DNA of 64,000 bases from Methylophilus sp. 42 (GCF_000384155.1 NZ_KB913031.1:620001-684000); one strand, 5' to 3'; positions 9,660 through 19,317 are shown, counted from the first letter of the stretch. The notes: a model not told the origin generated them from the letters alone. A program made the numbers and translations.

Positions 9660-9737
9660 CGCGAGTCCCCTGTGTGTGATGGATGTATTACCTTAACATA
9701 TGGCGTGCATTAATGTGCGCTTTGCTAGTGCACTGCT

Positions 9738-10013
9738 TCAATAGACAGCATCATGGTCACCGACATTAACAGGAATGATTTCTGCATCCTGAATGATCAG
9801 TTCTAACGTGATGCGATAAGACAGATTGATAGACACAGAGTGCAAGCCAGTTAATTTACCATTCAAGGGATGCAGCCTGAGTGACGGATGATGCGGATTC
9901 ATCTCAAGTAACTGTAATGTCTTTAAGTATTGCGCACGCAACTCTGGGTGGCGTTTTAAAAAACGGGCGGCACGTTTATTGTATTGCTCGGTAAAAACTA
10001 AATTGAAAGTCAC
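9738..10013 (-). CDS. RelE/ParE-superfamily toxin
   Basis: Encodes 91 residues starting at GTG 10013. The pattern (FTEQYNKRAARFLKRHP, LRLHPLNGKL, then the closing VGDHDAVY) fits the RelE/YafQ branch of type II toxins, which usually cleave mRNA on the ribosome; the terminal histidine-aspartate-tyrosine stretch corresponds to the usual catalytic tail. It lies 14 bp after the antitoxin stop in the usual antitoxin-first order. Activity on RNA is inferred from the family. Confidence 0.82.
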   Translation of the reverse strand: MTFNLVFTEQYNKRAARFLKRHPELRAQYLKTLQLLEMNPHHPSLRLHPLNGKLTGLHSVSINLSYRITLELIIQDAEIIPVNVGDHDAVY

Positions 10014-10027
10014 AGAGGTCGCCGCTG

Positions 10028-10291
10028 TTAAGGCTGGTTGACATTGTCCAAGCGAGTTAAATGTGCCTCAGCAGACTCTTTCACAAATTTACCTTCAGCC
10101 AGGTTGGCACGGCTTTCAGCCAATGCAGCTTCCAATTCACACTCGCGTAAATAGTGATATTGCGCCAAATCCATCACCACATATTTATCCTTACCGCGCA
10201 CAGAAACAACCACTTCTGTTTGTCCTTCCAATGAAGCTTCAATCGCGGCAATGCCTTTGGTTTTTAAATCATTTGCTGTGAGTTGTTGCAT
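10028..10291 (-). CDS. Phd/YefM-type antitoxin
   Basis: Encodes 87 residues from the ATG at 10291, chosen over the in-frame ATG at 10300 because an AAGGA ribosome-binding site stands 8 bp before 10291 and would overlap the other start. The N-terminal half (TANDLKTKGIAAIE, VSVRGKDKYVVMDLAQYHYLRE) is the Phd/YefM DNA-binding fold and the acidic C-terminal helix would wrap the toxin. Such antitoxins repress their own operon as a complex with the toxin; a palindrome sits just upstream. Confidence 0.85.
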   Translation of the reverse strand: MQQLTANDLKTKGIAAIEASLEGQTEVVVSVRGKDKYVVMDLAQYHYLRECELEAALAESRANLAEGKFVKESAEAHLTRLDNVNQP

Positions 10292-10302
10292 TATTAGCAT
10301 CC

Positions 10303-10318
10303 TTAATCGTGCGATTAA
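10303..10318. promoter_or_regulatory. Probable operator of the toxin-antitoxin operon
   Basis: A perfect inverted repeat, TTAATCG at 10303-10309 and CGATTAA at 10312-10318 with a 2-bp centre, begins 12 bp upstream of the antitoxin start. Position and symmetry match autoregulatory sites of Phd/YefM modules. Confidence 0.6.
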
Positions 10319-10420
10319 TCATATTGTACAGCAAGTTTAGTGTTGGTCGTTTTATTAACAAAAGTCCCCCCAGCAGTTAATCGGCCAACGTGTCTGAACG
10401 TTTTTAAAATGCGCTTACCG

Positions 10421-11458
10421 TTACTTTCTCTCGCTAATTACTTTTTCTGCAAGAGCAACGTCATCGCCATACGATGGATTCTTTATGATTGCATATAGCG
10501 TTTCTTCAGTTGCATGGGGATATATCAGAGTATTCCATCGTTTGATGAATGCTTCGCCTCTTTGCATATTTTCTTTAATGTTTCTTATTCGTTGCACTGA
10601 AAGTGAGTGTCTGTCACCGGATGTCAGCATGTTTTGTATTTCAGCCAAAGAGTCGCGACCTTGCCAGAACTCGAGTGAGCGATTTAATAAGGCGTATCCA
10701 TTGGGGCCGCTAGACATTAATACATATGTTGCAAATTCATCTGCAATGTCTTCATTGTTGTTACCAGGAACGCCCCATAACCCCAGAAGTGAATGCCCAA
10801 CCTCATGGAGGAATATTGCCGTAAAGGCTCCTTCGTTATTTGTCCTTGCAAGATTGCTAATTGTTTCTGTGCAGTAGTGTATATCCCCACTACCAAATGA
10901 GTCGGAGAACGCATTGATTTGTCCGCATGGCTCAACGCGTATATTAAAGTCAGGAAAAATTAATTTTTTCTTTAAGCCCGTATAAAGCGCTTCAAAGCTT
11001 TGCTGAGTTTTTTGCTGTTGACTTGAAGTTAGTAGCAGTTTTGCTTCAATCGTAATATTGACTTTTTTCGCAATGATTGACGCATATCGATTATCTAGAA
11101 TTAAAAATTTCGGGCCTGTGAATGGAATTGAGCCTTGGATTATAAAAGGTGCGATCGCTTTTTGATAACCAAGCCCAGAGAATGCTTGGCCAGACTGATA
11201 CATCAACAAATTTCTTTGGTCTAGAATGTAGGCAGTTATATCTTTGTAAACTGCATTCGTAGCATCAATCTTTATGCGATAAGAGTCCTGTAGAGAGCCG
11301 CTAGTGGGGAGCGGAATGACTTGCATTGATTTAGCATTAACAACGAAATTACTTACTTGTTGATCAAGGGCCATTACAGGTGAAACTGTAACCTGAGCAA
11401 CTGCTTTAGTAGAAATTAGTATTACTGTGACTAATAAAATTCTGACTAAATTGTTCAA
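10421..11458 (-). CDS. DUF4344-type putative zinc metallopeptidase, exported
   Basis: A 345-residue protein with a cleavable signal peptide (residues 1-21, ending KAVA). It carries a zincin motif HEVGH at 218-222 followed by NNNEDIADEFATYVLM, the third zinc-ligand region of the DUF4344 family. A GAGG ribosome-binding site precedes the ATG. Substrate unknown. The gene is visibly more AT-rich than its neighbours and uses AT-ending codons freely, so it may be acquired. It starts 41 bp after polA in the same direction. Confidence 0.75.
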   Translation of the reverse strand: MNNLVRILLVTVILISTKAVAQVTVSPVMALDQQVSNFVVNAKSMQVIPLPTSGSLQDSYRIKIDATNAVYKDITAYILDQRNLLMYQSGQAFSGLGYQKAIAPFIIQGSIPFTGPKFLILDNRYASIIAKKVNITIEAKLLLTSSQQQKTQQSFEALYTGLKKKLIFPDFNIRVEPCGQINAFSDSFGSGDIHYCTETISNLARTNNEGAFTAIFLHEVGHSLLGLWGVPGNNNEDIADEFATYVLMSSGPNGYALLNRSLEFWQGRDSLAEIQNMLTSGDRHSLSVQRIRNIKENMQRGEAFIKRWNTLIYPHATEETLYAIIKNPSYGDDVALAEKVISERK

Positions 11459-11499
11459 TTGCTGCTCCTCAGTTTTTATTTTAGTATGAATAATTAAAT

Positions 11500-14265
11500 T
11501 TAATGTGCGCTTTCCCAGTTGCCGCCACTACCGACTTCGGCCAGTAAGGGCACATCCAGTGTGGCGACATGCTGCATCAGTTTGGGCAAGGTGGATTTCA
11601 CCAGTTCAAGTTCGGCCTCCGGCACTTCCAGTACCAGTTCATCGTGTACCTGCATGATGAGTTTGGTTTGCAGTTTTTCTGCTGTTAGCCATTGGTCGAC
11701 CGCGATCATGGCCAGTTTGATCAAGTCGGCGGCGGTGCCTTGCATGGGGGCATTGATCGCGGCGCGCTCGGCGCCATTGCGTCGTTGTACGTTAGCGCTG
11801 TTGATCTCCGGCACCCACAGGCGACGGCCAAAAATGGTTTCCACATAGCCTTGCTGTTTGGCCAGTTCGCGTGTATCGCTCATATACTGCCGCACGCCGG
11901 GATAGCGGGCGAAATAGCGCTCGATGTAGTTGGCTGCGGCGCTACGTTCGATATTGAGGTTTTGTGCCAGGCCAAACGCGCTCATGCCGTAAATCAGGCC
12001 GAAGTTGATCACCTTGGCGTAGCGACGTTGTTCGCTGTCGACTGCCGCGCGCTCCACGCCAAAAATCTCTGCGGCAGTGGCGCGGTGAATGTCTTCATTG
12101 TTGGCAAACGCGCTTAGCATGCCAGCATCTTGTGACAGATGCGCCATGATGCGTAATTCAATTTGCGAATAGTCAGCAGAGACAATGTGCGAGCCAGGTG
12201 GCGCCACAAAGGCTTCGCGGATACGGCGGCCTTCGGCCGTGCGCACCGGGATGTTCTGCAGGTTGGGGTCTGAGCTCGCCAGGCGGCCAGTGATGGCAAC
12301 GGCCTGGTTGTAATTGGTATGCACGCGCCCGGTTTGCGCATTAATCATTTTCGGCAGTTTGTCGGTGTAGGTCGACTTCAGTTTGGCCAGGCTCCTGTGT
12401 TCCAGGATCACTTTTGGCAACGGGTAGTCCAGCGCCAGTTCCTGCAACACGTCTTCGTCAGTCGATGGCGTCCCTGAAGGCGTTTTTTTCAACGGCTTGA
12501 TGCCCAGTTTGCCGAACAAAATCTCTTGCAATTGCTTGGGACTGCCGAGGTTAAACGGTTGTCCAGCCAGTTCGAATGCCTGTTTTTCAACCTCCATCAA
12601 ACGCAGGCCAATCTCGTTGCTCTGTCGATTGAGCATATGGCTGTCTATCAGTACGCCGTTGCGCTCCATGCGTTGCAGCACCAGCATGCTGGGTAATTCA
12701 ATCTTTTCATAAATGAAATTGAGTTTGTCAGAGGCGGTCACTTGTGGGTATAAAGCCTGGTGCAGTTGCAGCGTAATGTCTGCGTCCTCGGCGGCATATT
12801 CTGATGCCTGCTCGACGGTGACCTGGCTAAAGCCGACTTGTTTGGCACCTTTGCCCGCCACGCTTTCGTAGCTGATGGGCGTAATATCAAGATGACGCTC
12901 ACTGAGCTCATCCATGCCATGGCCTTTGTGGCTCTCGAATACATAAGACTCCAGCAGCGTGTCATGCGCCACACCTTGCAGCTGGATGCCATGATTGGCA
13001 AGCACATGCATGTCATATTTGAGGTTCTGGCCGACTTTTCTAATGGCCGGATTTTCCAGAATTGGCTGCAGCTTGTTCAAAGTGGCCTGCAAAGAAAGCT
13101 GCTCTGGCGCATCAAAATAGTCATGCGTGAGTGGCACATAAGCGGCTTCGCCGGGAGTCACACTAAAAGATACGCCGACAATTTTTGCCTGCATGGCATC
13201 CAGCGAGGTGGTTTCGGTGTCAAAACACACTAGCTCAGCTTGTTGTAGTTTAGCTAGCCAGCTATCCAGGTCGGCATCATTTAGAATCGTCTGGTACTGA
13301 CGACGTGTGTCAGGGGTATACGTTACGGCAGGGGTTGCACTCGTTAACTCTACTGTGGATGTAGACGAATTTTCAGTCGCGGGCGCAGTCGCACCGTCCG
13401 GCAGCTTGTCCAGTTCACGCTTCCAACTACGAAACTCAAAGTGGTCAAACAATGCCAGCAGTTTTTCTTTATCGGGCGTTTGCGCAATCAGTTCGTCAAA
13501 ACTCTCACATAAGCCGATATCGCAGCGGATGGTAATCAACTCGCGCGCCGTAGGTAGCCAGGGTAGGGCCTTGCGCAGGTTCTCGCCGACCACGCCTTTG
13601 ATATTGTCGGCATTGGCAATAATGTTATCCAGTGTGCCGTATTCGGTCAGCCATTTGACAGCGGTTTTCGGGCCGACCTTTTCCACGCCGGGCACGTTGT
13701 CTGCGGTGTCGCCGACCAGGATCAGGTAGTCGATAATCCTGTCAGGCGGGATGCCAAACTTATTTTCAACACCGGCAATGTCCAGCACATCATCTGTCTT
13801 GCGGAAGGCATCGCGCATGGTATTGACCACCGTGATGTGGTTGTTGACCAGTTGTGTGATGTCTTTATCACCCGTGGAAATAATGGTTTTGATGCCTTCT
13901 TTTTCTGCCTGCTTGGCCAGCGCACCTATGACGTCATCGGCTTCCACGCCTTCTTCAATAATCAACGGCCAGCCCATGGCGCGTATGGTTTCATACAGCG
14001 GTTCGATTTGCGCCCGCAGGTCATCCGGCATGCTGGCACGATTGGCTTTGTATTCCGGGTACAAGTCGTCGCGGAAGGTTTTGCCTTTGGCATCGAACAC
14101 ACAGGCGCTGTAATCTGATGGATAGTCTTTATGCAGGCGGCGCAGCATGTTGAGCACGCCCTGAATCGCGCCGACTGGCTCATTGGCCGAGTTGCGCAAA
14201 TCCGGCATGGCGTGAAAGGCGCGATAAAGGTAACTGGAACCGTCTACCAGAAGCAAGGTTTTCAT
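11500..14265 (-). CDS. polA: DNA polymerase I
   Basis: Encodes 921 residues with all three domains. The 5'-3' exonuclease has VDGSSYLYRAFHA, EADDVIG and GDTADNVPGVEKVGPKTA. The 3'-5' exonuclease keeps its catalytic acids (CFDTETTSLD, NLKYDMHVL, YAAEDADIT). The polymerase has motif A (SADYSQIELR), motif B (RRYAKVINFGLIYG) and motif C (QVHDELVLEVP). It fills gaps in repair and removes Okazaki primers. The start abuts the upstream region of the divergent LOG gene. Confidence 0.98.
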   Translation of the reverse strand: MKTLLLVDGSSYLYRAFHAMPDLRNSANEPVGAIQGVLNMLRRLHKDYPSDYSACVFDAKGKTFRDDLYPEYKANRASMPDDLRAQIEPLYETIRAMGWPLIIEEGVEADDVIGALAKQAEKEGIKTIISTGDKDITQLVNNHITVVNTMRDAFRKTDDVLDIAGVENKFGIPPDRIIDYLILVGDTADNVPGVEKVGPKTAVKWLTEYGTLDNIIANADNIKGVVGENLRKALPWLPTARELITIRCDIGLCESFDELIAQTPDKEKLLALFDHFEFRSWKRELDKLPDGATAPATENSSTSTVELTSATPAVTYTPDTRRQYQTILNDADLDSWLAKLQQAELVCFDTETTSLDAMQAKIVGVSFSVTPGEAAYVPLTHDYFDAPEQLSLQATLNKLQPILENPAIRKVGQNLKYDMHVLANHGIQLQGVAHDTLLESYVFESHKGHGMDELSERHLDITPISYESVAGKGAKQVGFSQVTVEQASEYAAEDADITLQLHQALYPQVTASDKLNFIYEKIELPSMLVLQRMERNGVLIDSHMLNRQSNEIGLRLMEVEKQAFELAGQPFNLGSPKQLQEILFGKLGIKPLKKTPSGTPSTDEDVLQELALDYPLPKVILEHRSLAKLKSTYTDKLPKMINAQTGRVHTNYNQAVAITGRLASSDPNLQNIPVRTAEGRRIREAFVAPPGSHIVSADYSQIELRIMAHLSQDAGMLSAFANNEDIHRATAAEIFGVERAAVDSEQRRYAKVINFGLIYGMSAFGLAQNLNIERSAAANYIERYFARYPGVRQYMSDTRELAKQQGYVETIFGRRLWVPEINSANVQRRNGAERAAINAPMQGTAADLIKLAMIAVDQWLTAEKLQTKLIMQVHDELVLEVPEAELELVKSTLPKLMQHVATLDVPLLAEVGSGGNWESAH

Positions 14266-14360
14266 TGTGCATTCTCGTGAATCAAATCAATGGCGTATTT
14301 TACGCATTTCAAAGCGACTTCATGTACACTAATTTGGTTTGTGATTTGAAGGATAGATGT

Positions 14361-15086
14361 ATGAGCAGTCAAAAACTACCGAGCATGGTGGAGCCGGAAT
14401 TGTTGGATGGCGATGATGTCAGCCATGAATCCTGGCGGGCATTTGAGATTATGGCCGAGTTTGTCGGCGCGACCGAAAGCCTCAAAGCCATCATGCCTGC
14501 CGTATCTATTTTTGGCAGTGCACGTACCAAGCCTGATCATCCTTACTACCTGCTCACTGAAGAAATTGCGCGTTTGCTGTCAGACTCCGGTTTTAGTGTG
14601 ATTTCCGGTGGCGGCCCTGGTGTGATGGAAGCTGCCAACAAAGGGGCGTTCCCGGGCCGTGGTGCTAGTGTCGGCCTCAATATCAGGTTGCCGTTTGAAC
14701 AACATGGCAATCCGTATCAGGACATCGGCATTAGCTTTAAATACTTTTTTATGCGCAAGGTCATGTTTGTCAAATATGCCAGCGCGTTTGTGGTGATGCC
14801 GGGCGGTTTTGGTACGCTGGATGAAGTGATGGAAGCGATTACGCTGGTGCAAACCGGTAAGAGCCGCAAGATTCCGATTATCCTGGTTGGCAGCCAGTTC
14901 TGGGCCGGTTTGGTTGACTGGTTGCGCAATACGCTGGTGGCGGAAGGCATGGCGTCGCCCGAGGATATGGACCTGATTCAGATCATTGATGAGCCGCAAC
15001 AGATTGTCGATGCGATTTTCAAGCATTATGAAACCACAGGCTTTGAACTGACCCCGGCCGAACGCAAGATGCAGCTTTATCTGTAA
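14361..15086 (+). CDS. LOG-family (TIGR00730) Rossmann-fold protein
   Basis: The ATG at 14361 (241 residues) is chosen because an AAGGA ribosome-binding site lies 7 bp upstream; a longer open frame reaches 14265 without one. The fold and the motif VVMPGGFGTLDEVMEA are those of LOG-type nucleoside-monophosphate phosphoribohydrolases (cytokinin-activating in plants; formerly called lysine decarboxylase-like). SGGGPGVMEAANKGAF forms the phosphate-binding loop. The true substrate in bacteria of this group is unclear. Confidence 0.88.
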   Translation: MSSQKLPSMVEPELLDGDDVSHESWRAFEIMAEFVGATESLKAIMPAVSIFGSARTKPDHPYYLLTEEIARLLSDSGFSVISGGGPGVMEAANKGAFPGRGASVGLNIRLPFEQHGNPYQDIGISFKYFFMRKVMFVKYASAFVVMPGGFGTLDEVMEAITLVQTGKSRKIPIILVGSQFWAGLVDWLRNTLVAEGMASPEDMDLIQIIDEPQQIVDAIFKHYETTGFELTPAERKMQLYL

Positions 15087-15201
15087 TTGTTTGCCCTGGT
15101 ATTGCTAGCCGGGCAGTATGATGCAAAGTTTATTATGTATGCAGTGACCGCCAGCGCGTGGGTTTTTGCTAGAATAGTCGTTAATGACTAAGGAGTCTTC
15201 C

Positions 15202-15546
15202 ATGCGTGATTTTTCCCGTTTATTGCTGGCAGGTATCTGCATCGCTGCGATTGTGATGCCGGTGTGGGCTGCAGCCCCCAAAGATGCCGAGCTGCTTGAA
15301 GAAGTGCCACCACCACCCAAGGTGATTGAAGGGCAACCGATTGACCAGCCTAGCGTCAATAAACGCAAAGATGGCGAGAATGATGTCGAGGAGTACAGCC
15401 TGAACGGCGAGGTGTATATGGTGAAAGTGACGCCGCCAAGTGGCAAATCTTATTACCTGCATCGTGAAGACCGTAATGGTGACTGGGTGCATGATGGCCC
15501 GACCCGTCCACTGTCCGTTCCCAAATGGATTCTGTTCCGATTCTAA
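15202..15546 (+). CDS. DUF2782 exported protein
   Basis: Encodes 114 residues starting at ATG 15202, 6 bp after an AAGGAG ribosome-binding site (an in-frame ATG at 15184 lies before it and is rejected). A signal peptide (about 1-23, ending VWAAA) is followed by a proline-rich linker and the DUF2782 core EEYSLNGEVYMVKVTP and YYLHREDRNG. Function unknown; in many betaproteobacteria the family is encoded between polA and thrB, as here. A 6-bp hairpin (15556-15573) separates it from thrB. Confidence 0.85.
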   Translation: MRDFSRLLLAGICIAAIVMPVWAAAPKDAELLEEVPPPPKVIEGQPIDQPSVNKRKDGENDVEEYSLNGEVYMVKVTPPSGKSYYLHREDRNGDWVHDGPTRPLSVPKWILFRF

Positions 15547-15586
15547 TTCTGATCGCCTGCCATTGCTGGCAGGTTAGCAAATAAAC

Positions 15587-16513
15587 ATGTCTGTTTTTAC
15601 CACTCTGAGTTTGGATGAAGTGCGCCAGTGGCTGGCGCCTTTTAATGTTGGCGAGCTGCACACCTTGCGTGGCATCGCTGCCGGTATCACCAATACCAAT
15701 TATTTCGTTGAAACCAGTCAGTCGCGTTTTGTGCTGACCGTGTTTGAAAAGAATGACTTTGACGAACTGCCTTATTTCGTCCATTTGATGACGCATTTGT
15801 CCCGGCATGGCATTCCTTGCCCCAAGCCCATTACGGACCAGAATAATACTGCCTTGCACCGTATTCACAGTAAACCGGCCTTGATGGTGAGTTGCCTGAA
15901 AGGCAGCGATGTCAGCCAGCCCAATGTCAAACAGATTGAGGCCGTGGCGAGAACCTTGGCGCGCATGCATGTGGCCGGGCTGGATTTTCATGAGCAGTCA
16001 CACAATCAGCGTGGGCAGGGTTGGCGCGTGATGACCGCGCAGCAGGTGATGCCTAAATTGGCACCGGTACAGCAACACCTGTTGCAAGAAGAATTAGAGT
16101 TCCAGCATGGCCTGGATTTGTCACGTTTGCCACATGGCGTGATCCATGGTGACTTGTTCCGGGACAATGTGTTGTTTGATGGCGATGTGCTGGGTGGCTT
16201 TATTGATTTTTACTATGCCTGCCACGATGTGCTTGCCTACGATGTGGCGATTGCTGCGAACGAGTGGTGTGTTGATGCCGCCGGAAATTTTGTGGATGAA
16301 AAACTGGCGGCATTTATGAATGCTTACCAGTCCGAGCGTCCATTCACCGTGGCCGAAAAAATCCACTGGCCAGCCTTGTTGCGCCGGGCCGCCTTGCGTT
16401 TCTGGTTATCGCGCCTGTATGATTTTTATTACCCGGTCGCGGGCGAACTCACACATGCCAAAGACCCGGCGCATTTTGAGCGGGTACTGCTGAATCGTAA
16501 AGTGTTGACTTGA
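15587..16513 (+). CDS. thrB: Homoserine kinase, type II (aminoglycoside phosphotransferase fold)
   Basis: A 308-residue protein of the ThrB2 family common in beta- and alphaproteobacteria, unrelated to the GHMP-type E. coli ThrB. It phosphorylates homoserine in threonine synthesis. Seen are the start VRQWLAPFNVGEL, the GITNTNYFV loop, the catalytic VIHGDLFRDNVLF and the metal-binding FIDFYYACHD. Length is typical. Confidence 0.95.
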   Translation: MSVFTTLSLDEVRQWLAPFNVGELHTLRGIAAGITNTNYFVETSQSRFVLTVFEKNDFDELPYFVHLMTHLSRHGIPCPKPITDQNNTALHRIHSKPALMVSCLKGSDVSQPNVKQIEAVARTLARMHVAGLDFHEQSHNQRGQGWRVMTAQQVMPKLAPVQQHLLQEELEFQHGLDLSRLPHGVIHGDLFRDNVLFDGDVLGGFIDFYYACHDVLAYDVAIAANEWCVDAAGNFVDEKLAAFMNAYQSERPFTVAEKIHWPALLRRAALRFWLSRLYDFYYPVAGELTHAKDPAHFERVLLNRKVLT

Positions 16514-16617
16514 GGAAATGCGGGATAAGTGAGTGAGCGGGATAACGTGCAACGCAGCAATTTGTCCACGCAGTCACTTATTCTGTGTTGACTGGAAAAG
16601 ATAAAAAAGGGAGACGT

Positions 16618-17409
16618 ATGACAGAAACCGGGAGCCAGCGCGGTGTGCGCTGGGTGAAAGAAAGCCTGGCCTTGTTCCGCACACAGCCGCATGTCTGGAT
16701 GTTGTGTTCACTGGCCTATATCGTGATTTTCATGGTGTTGCCCTCATTGCCTTTGCTCGGGTTTTTGGGCTTGGTCTCGGTGGTGATCTGGCCAGTGTGT
16801 ATGGCCTTGATCGTGCTGTTGTATCGACAGGTAGATTTGCAGGGCAGCATGTCACCGCCAGCCGTCTGGCAGCAATTGCAGTTGCACTTCAAACCGTTAG
16901 TGCTGTTGGGTGCCAGCTGCCTGGTGTACGCTGTGCTGGCGACCTATTTACTCAGTAGCGACCTCGCTTCCCTGATTTCGCATGCGCCGACCAAAGCGGG
17001 CATGACAGAATCACAAATGACGCTGTTTTTAGAGAACACGCTGTCTTTTATCGTCAAGGTATTGCTACTGCTGTTACCTTTGTTTATTGCGACCTGGTTC
17101 TCACCGATGCTGATTGCCCTGAATGGCTACCCCTTGCTCAAGGCGATTAAATCCAGCATTGCCGGGATGTTGCAATACACGGTGCCGATGAGTGTTTCCT
17201 GGCTGGTGATGACCGTTGGCATGCTGGTGGTGATGCTGGGGTTGGGGCTGGTGATCGGCATTCTGGGTGCGTTAATTCCGATGCTGGCGCAACTGTTGAT
17301 GCCACTGCTGGTGTTTGCAGCCTTGCTGGTGATTAATGCCCTGATGTTTGCTTTCCAGTATATCAGCTACAAGGATGTGTTCAGGGCTGCGCCACAAGTC
17401 GAAGCCTGA
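16618..17409 (+). CDS. BPSS1780-family integral membrane protein
   Basis: ATG 16618 is preceded by AAGGGAG; 263 residues. It opens with RGVRWVKESLALFRTQP, the mark of the BPSS1780 family of betaproteobacterial membrane proteins, and has five to six hydrophobic helices. The function is unknown. It ends 9 bp from the convergent EAL-GGDEF gene. Confidence 0.85.
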   Translation: MTETGSQRGVRWVKESLALFRTQPHVWMLCSLAYIVIFMVLPSLPLLGFLGLVSVVIWPVCMALIVLLYRQVDLQGSMSPPAVWQQLQLHFKPLVLLGASCLVYAVLATYLLSSDLASLISHAPTKAGMTESQMTLFLENTLSFIVKVLLLLLPLFIATWFSPMLIALNGYPLLKAIKSSIAGMLQYTVPMSVSWLVMTVGMLVVMLGLGLVIGILGALIPMLAQLLMPLLVFAALLVINALMFAFQYISYKDVFRAAPQVEA

Positions 17410-17418
17410 CCATATAGG

Positions 17419-19200
17419 TTAAGCGCTTGCGGATAGCTTGCGCCGCTCAGTAAACAGGCTGTTGCCTATGGTCTTTTTGGCCTGTTTTTTAGCATTGCTC
17501 ATGGCGCCAGCCACTTCGTGATGGCTGGCAAATGAATCCGAGCAAGCCCGCACAGCGCCGATGGACAAACTACCAAACGGGTAAAAATGCTCGTTACCCA
17601 AACGGTCTTCTATGCGAATGCCGCCAAGTTGTACGTCTTTCAAGTCATAAAAGTCCGGCATCACTTTGGCAATGGTCTCCAGGATGTCATGACAAACGGC
17701 TTCCCACTCTTCGCTTTGAAAAATCAGCACAAAGTCATCGCCGCCAATATGGCCGACAAAGTCATGTTCATTGTTGACCATGCTACTCAATAAGCGGCCG
17801 ACAAACTGAATGACCTCATCGCCACGGCGATAGCCATAAGCATCGTTAAATGGTTTGAAGTGGTCTAAATCACAATAACAGGCCACAAACGGGATACGCC
17901 GCTCCAGCAATTTATCAATATGGGCATTGATGGGCACATTGCCTGGCAGTAACGTGAGCGGGTTAGCGTAGCGCGCGGCGTGAATTTGCATATTGGTCAC
18001 TTCGCGTAGCAAGGCATGCCCGCTACCCATGCCAACATAGCGCTCGCCATCGACAATCATGAATCCATTGAGCAGATATTTGGGATCTGCCGCCAGAATC
18101 AGTTCGCTCAATGCCAGAATGGTCATGTTTTTTTGCACCATCAGGCACTGGGTATCCATAAAGGTCGTACAAGACTTTTTGCCATGTAGTTCTTTTTGGT
18201 AGCGGCGTGCAAAGCGGTCTATGGTGTCGTAGCGGCTGATCAACCCTAACGGTATTCCCTGCTGATTAATCACCGGAATCGAGTTGAGCGTGGTGTCACT
18301 GTTAAACCAGTTGTATACCTCTTCATTGGTCATTGCTGGCATGGCGGCAGTTTGGTAACTGGTTAAGCCGACCACGGTGGCCTGTTTTGACGCATGGCTT
18401 TGCTGGTCAGCAAACAGGCGAACAATGTTTTTATTCAGCAGGTTATGCACCTCTTCAGTGAGGGCATATTGAAACTTGGGGAACGGCCGTCCAAACAGAT
18501 AGCCTTGGGCAAAGTCTATTTTCAAGTCTTTGATCACCGCCAGTTCTTCTTTGGTTTCTATCCCTTCGGCAATGGTCAGCGTATTCGATTCAACCGCTAT
18601 TTTCTGGATGCCGCGCACAAACTCCAGCTTCATCGGGTCGTTGTGTATATTGGCGATAAAGTGCTTGTCGATCTTGACATATTCCGGCGACAGCTCAGAC
18701 CACAACCGCAAGCTGGACGTGCCTTCACCCAGGTCGTCCAGTGCTATTTTAAACCCCAATGCTTTAAAGCGCAGGATCGCATCCCGGAGCTCGGCATAAT
18801 CGCGGATGGTAGAGCTCTCGGTGATTTCAATCACGATATCACCAGGTTTGAGACCGCATTTCTCAAGCTGTGTCAGGCCAAAAGACAAATGTCCCTCGTT
18901 TAATAGCAGGCAGTCTGGGCTGAAGTTCACAAACAAGGGATGAGACCTATCGGTGCGGCTGTACTCATTAAAGATGACCTCACGCGCCGCGTATTCCATC
19001 TCGATATTCAGGCCACATAAACTGGCGGCATTAAACAGCGCAATCGGCGAATGCAACCTGGATTCCACCGGGCCCCGGATCAGTGCTTCATGCGCAAATA
19101 CACGGGCGTGTTTAATATCAACGATAGGCTGAAACAGCGGTAACAGATTTCTCTGCGCCAGGATGGCTTCAACTTCGAGCTGGGGAGGGGCGTATATCAT
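17419..19200 (-). CDS. EAL-CBS-GGDEF protein (probable c-di-GMP phosphodiesterase)
   Basis: Encodes 593 residues in the order EAL (about 10-250), a paired CBS region (about 270-400) and GGDEF (about 415-580). The EAL domain keeps the catalytic set: EALIRG, VNFSP, IEITES, DDLGEGTS in loop 6, VKIDKHF, AEGIET and AQGYLFG, so it should hydrolyse c-di-GMP. The GGDEF domain reads HIGGDDFVLIF (GGDDF instead of GGDEF or GGEEF) and is probably regulatory. CBS pairs usually bind adenine nucleotides. No membrane segment, so cytosolic. Confidence 0.9.
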   Translation of the reverse strand: MIYAPPQLEVEAILAQRNLLPLFQPIVDIKHARVFAHEALIRGPVESRLHSPIALFNAASLCGLNIEMEYAAREVIFNEYSRTDRSHPLFVNFSPDCLLLNEGHLSFGLTQLEKCGLKPGDIVIEITESSTIRDYAELRDAILRFKALGFKIALDDLGEGTSSLRLWSELSPEYVKIDKHFIANIHNDPMKLEFVRGIQKIAVESNTLTIAEGIETKEELAVIKDLKIDFAQGYLFGRPFPKFQYALTEEVHNLLNKNIVRLFADQQSHASKQATVVGLTSYQTAAMPAMTNEEVYNWFNSDTTLNSIPVINQQGIPLGLISRYDTIDRFARRYQKELHGKKSCTTFMDTQCLMVQKNMTILALSELILAADPKYLLNGFMIVDGERYVGMGSGHALLREVTNMQIHAARYANPLTLLPGNVPINAHIDKLLERRIPFVACYCDLDHFKPFNDAYGYRRGDEVIQFVGRLLSSMVNNEHDFVGHIGGDDFVLIFQSEEWEAVCHDILETIAKVMPDFYDLKDVQLGGIRIEDRLGNEHFYPFGSLSIGAVRACSDSFASHHEVAGAMSNAKKQAKKTIGNSLFTERRKLSASA

Positions 19201-19283
19201 GCAAGCAGTATCGACTGCCGGCAGTAGTTTCTTGACGTGAATATTGATGAAATATTTATGACAATGATGATATGGCTAATATC

Positions 19284-19317
19284 AGCCACCATGCCAATGA
19301 AGAGCGGCATGGTGGCT
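19284..19317 (-). terminator. Strong hairpin between uvrD and the EAL gene
   Basis: A perfect 12-bp stem (AGCCACCATGCC at 19284-19295, complement at 19306-19317, 10-nt loop) just after the uvrD stop. Without a T tract it may slow or stabilise rather than terminate. Confidence 0.4.
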
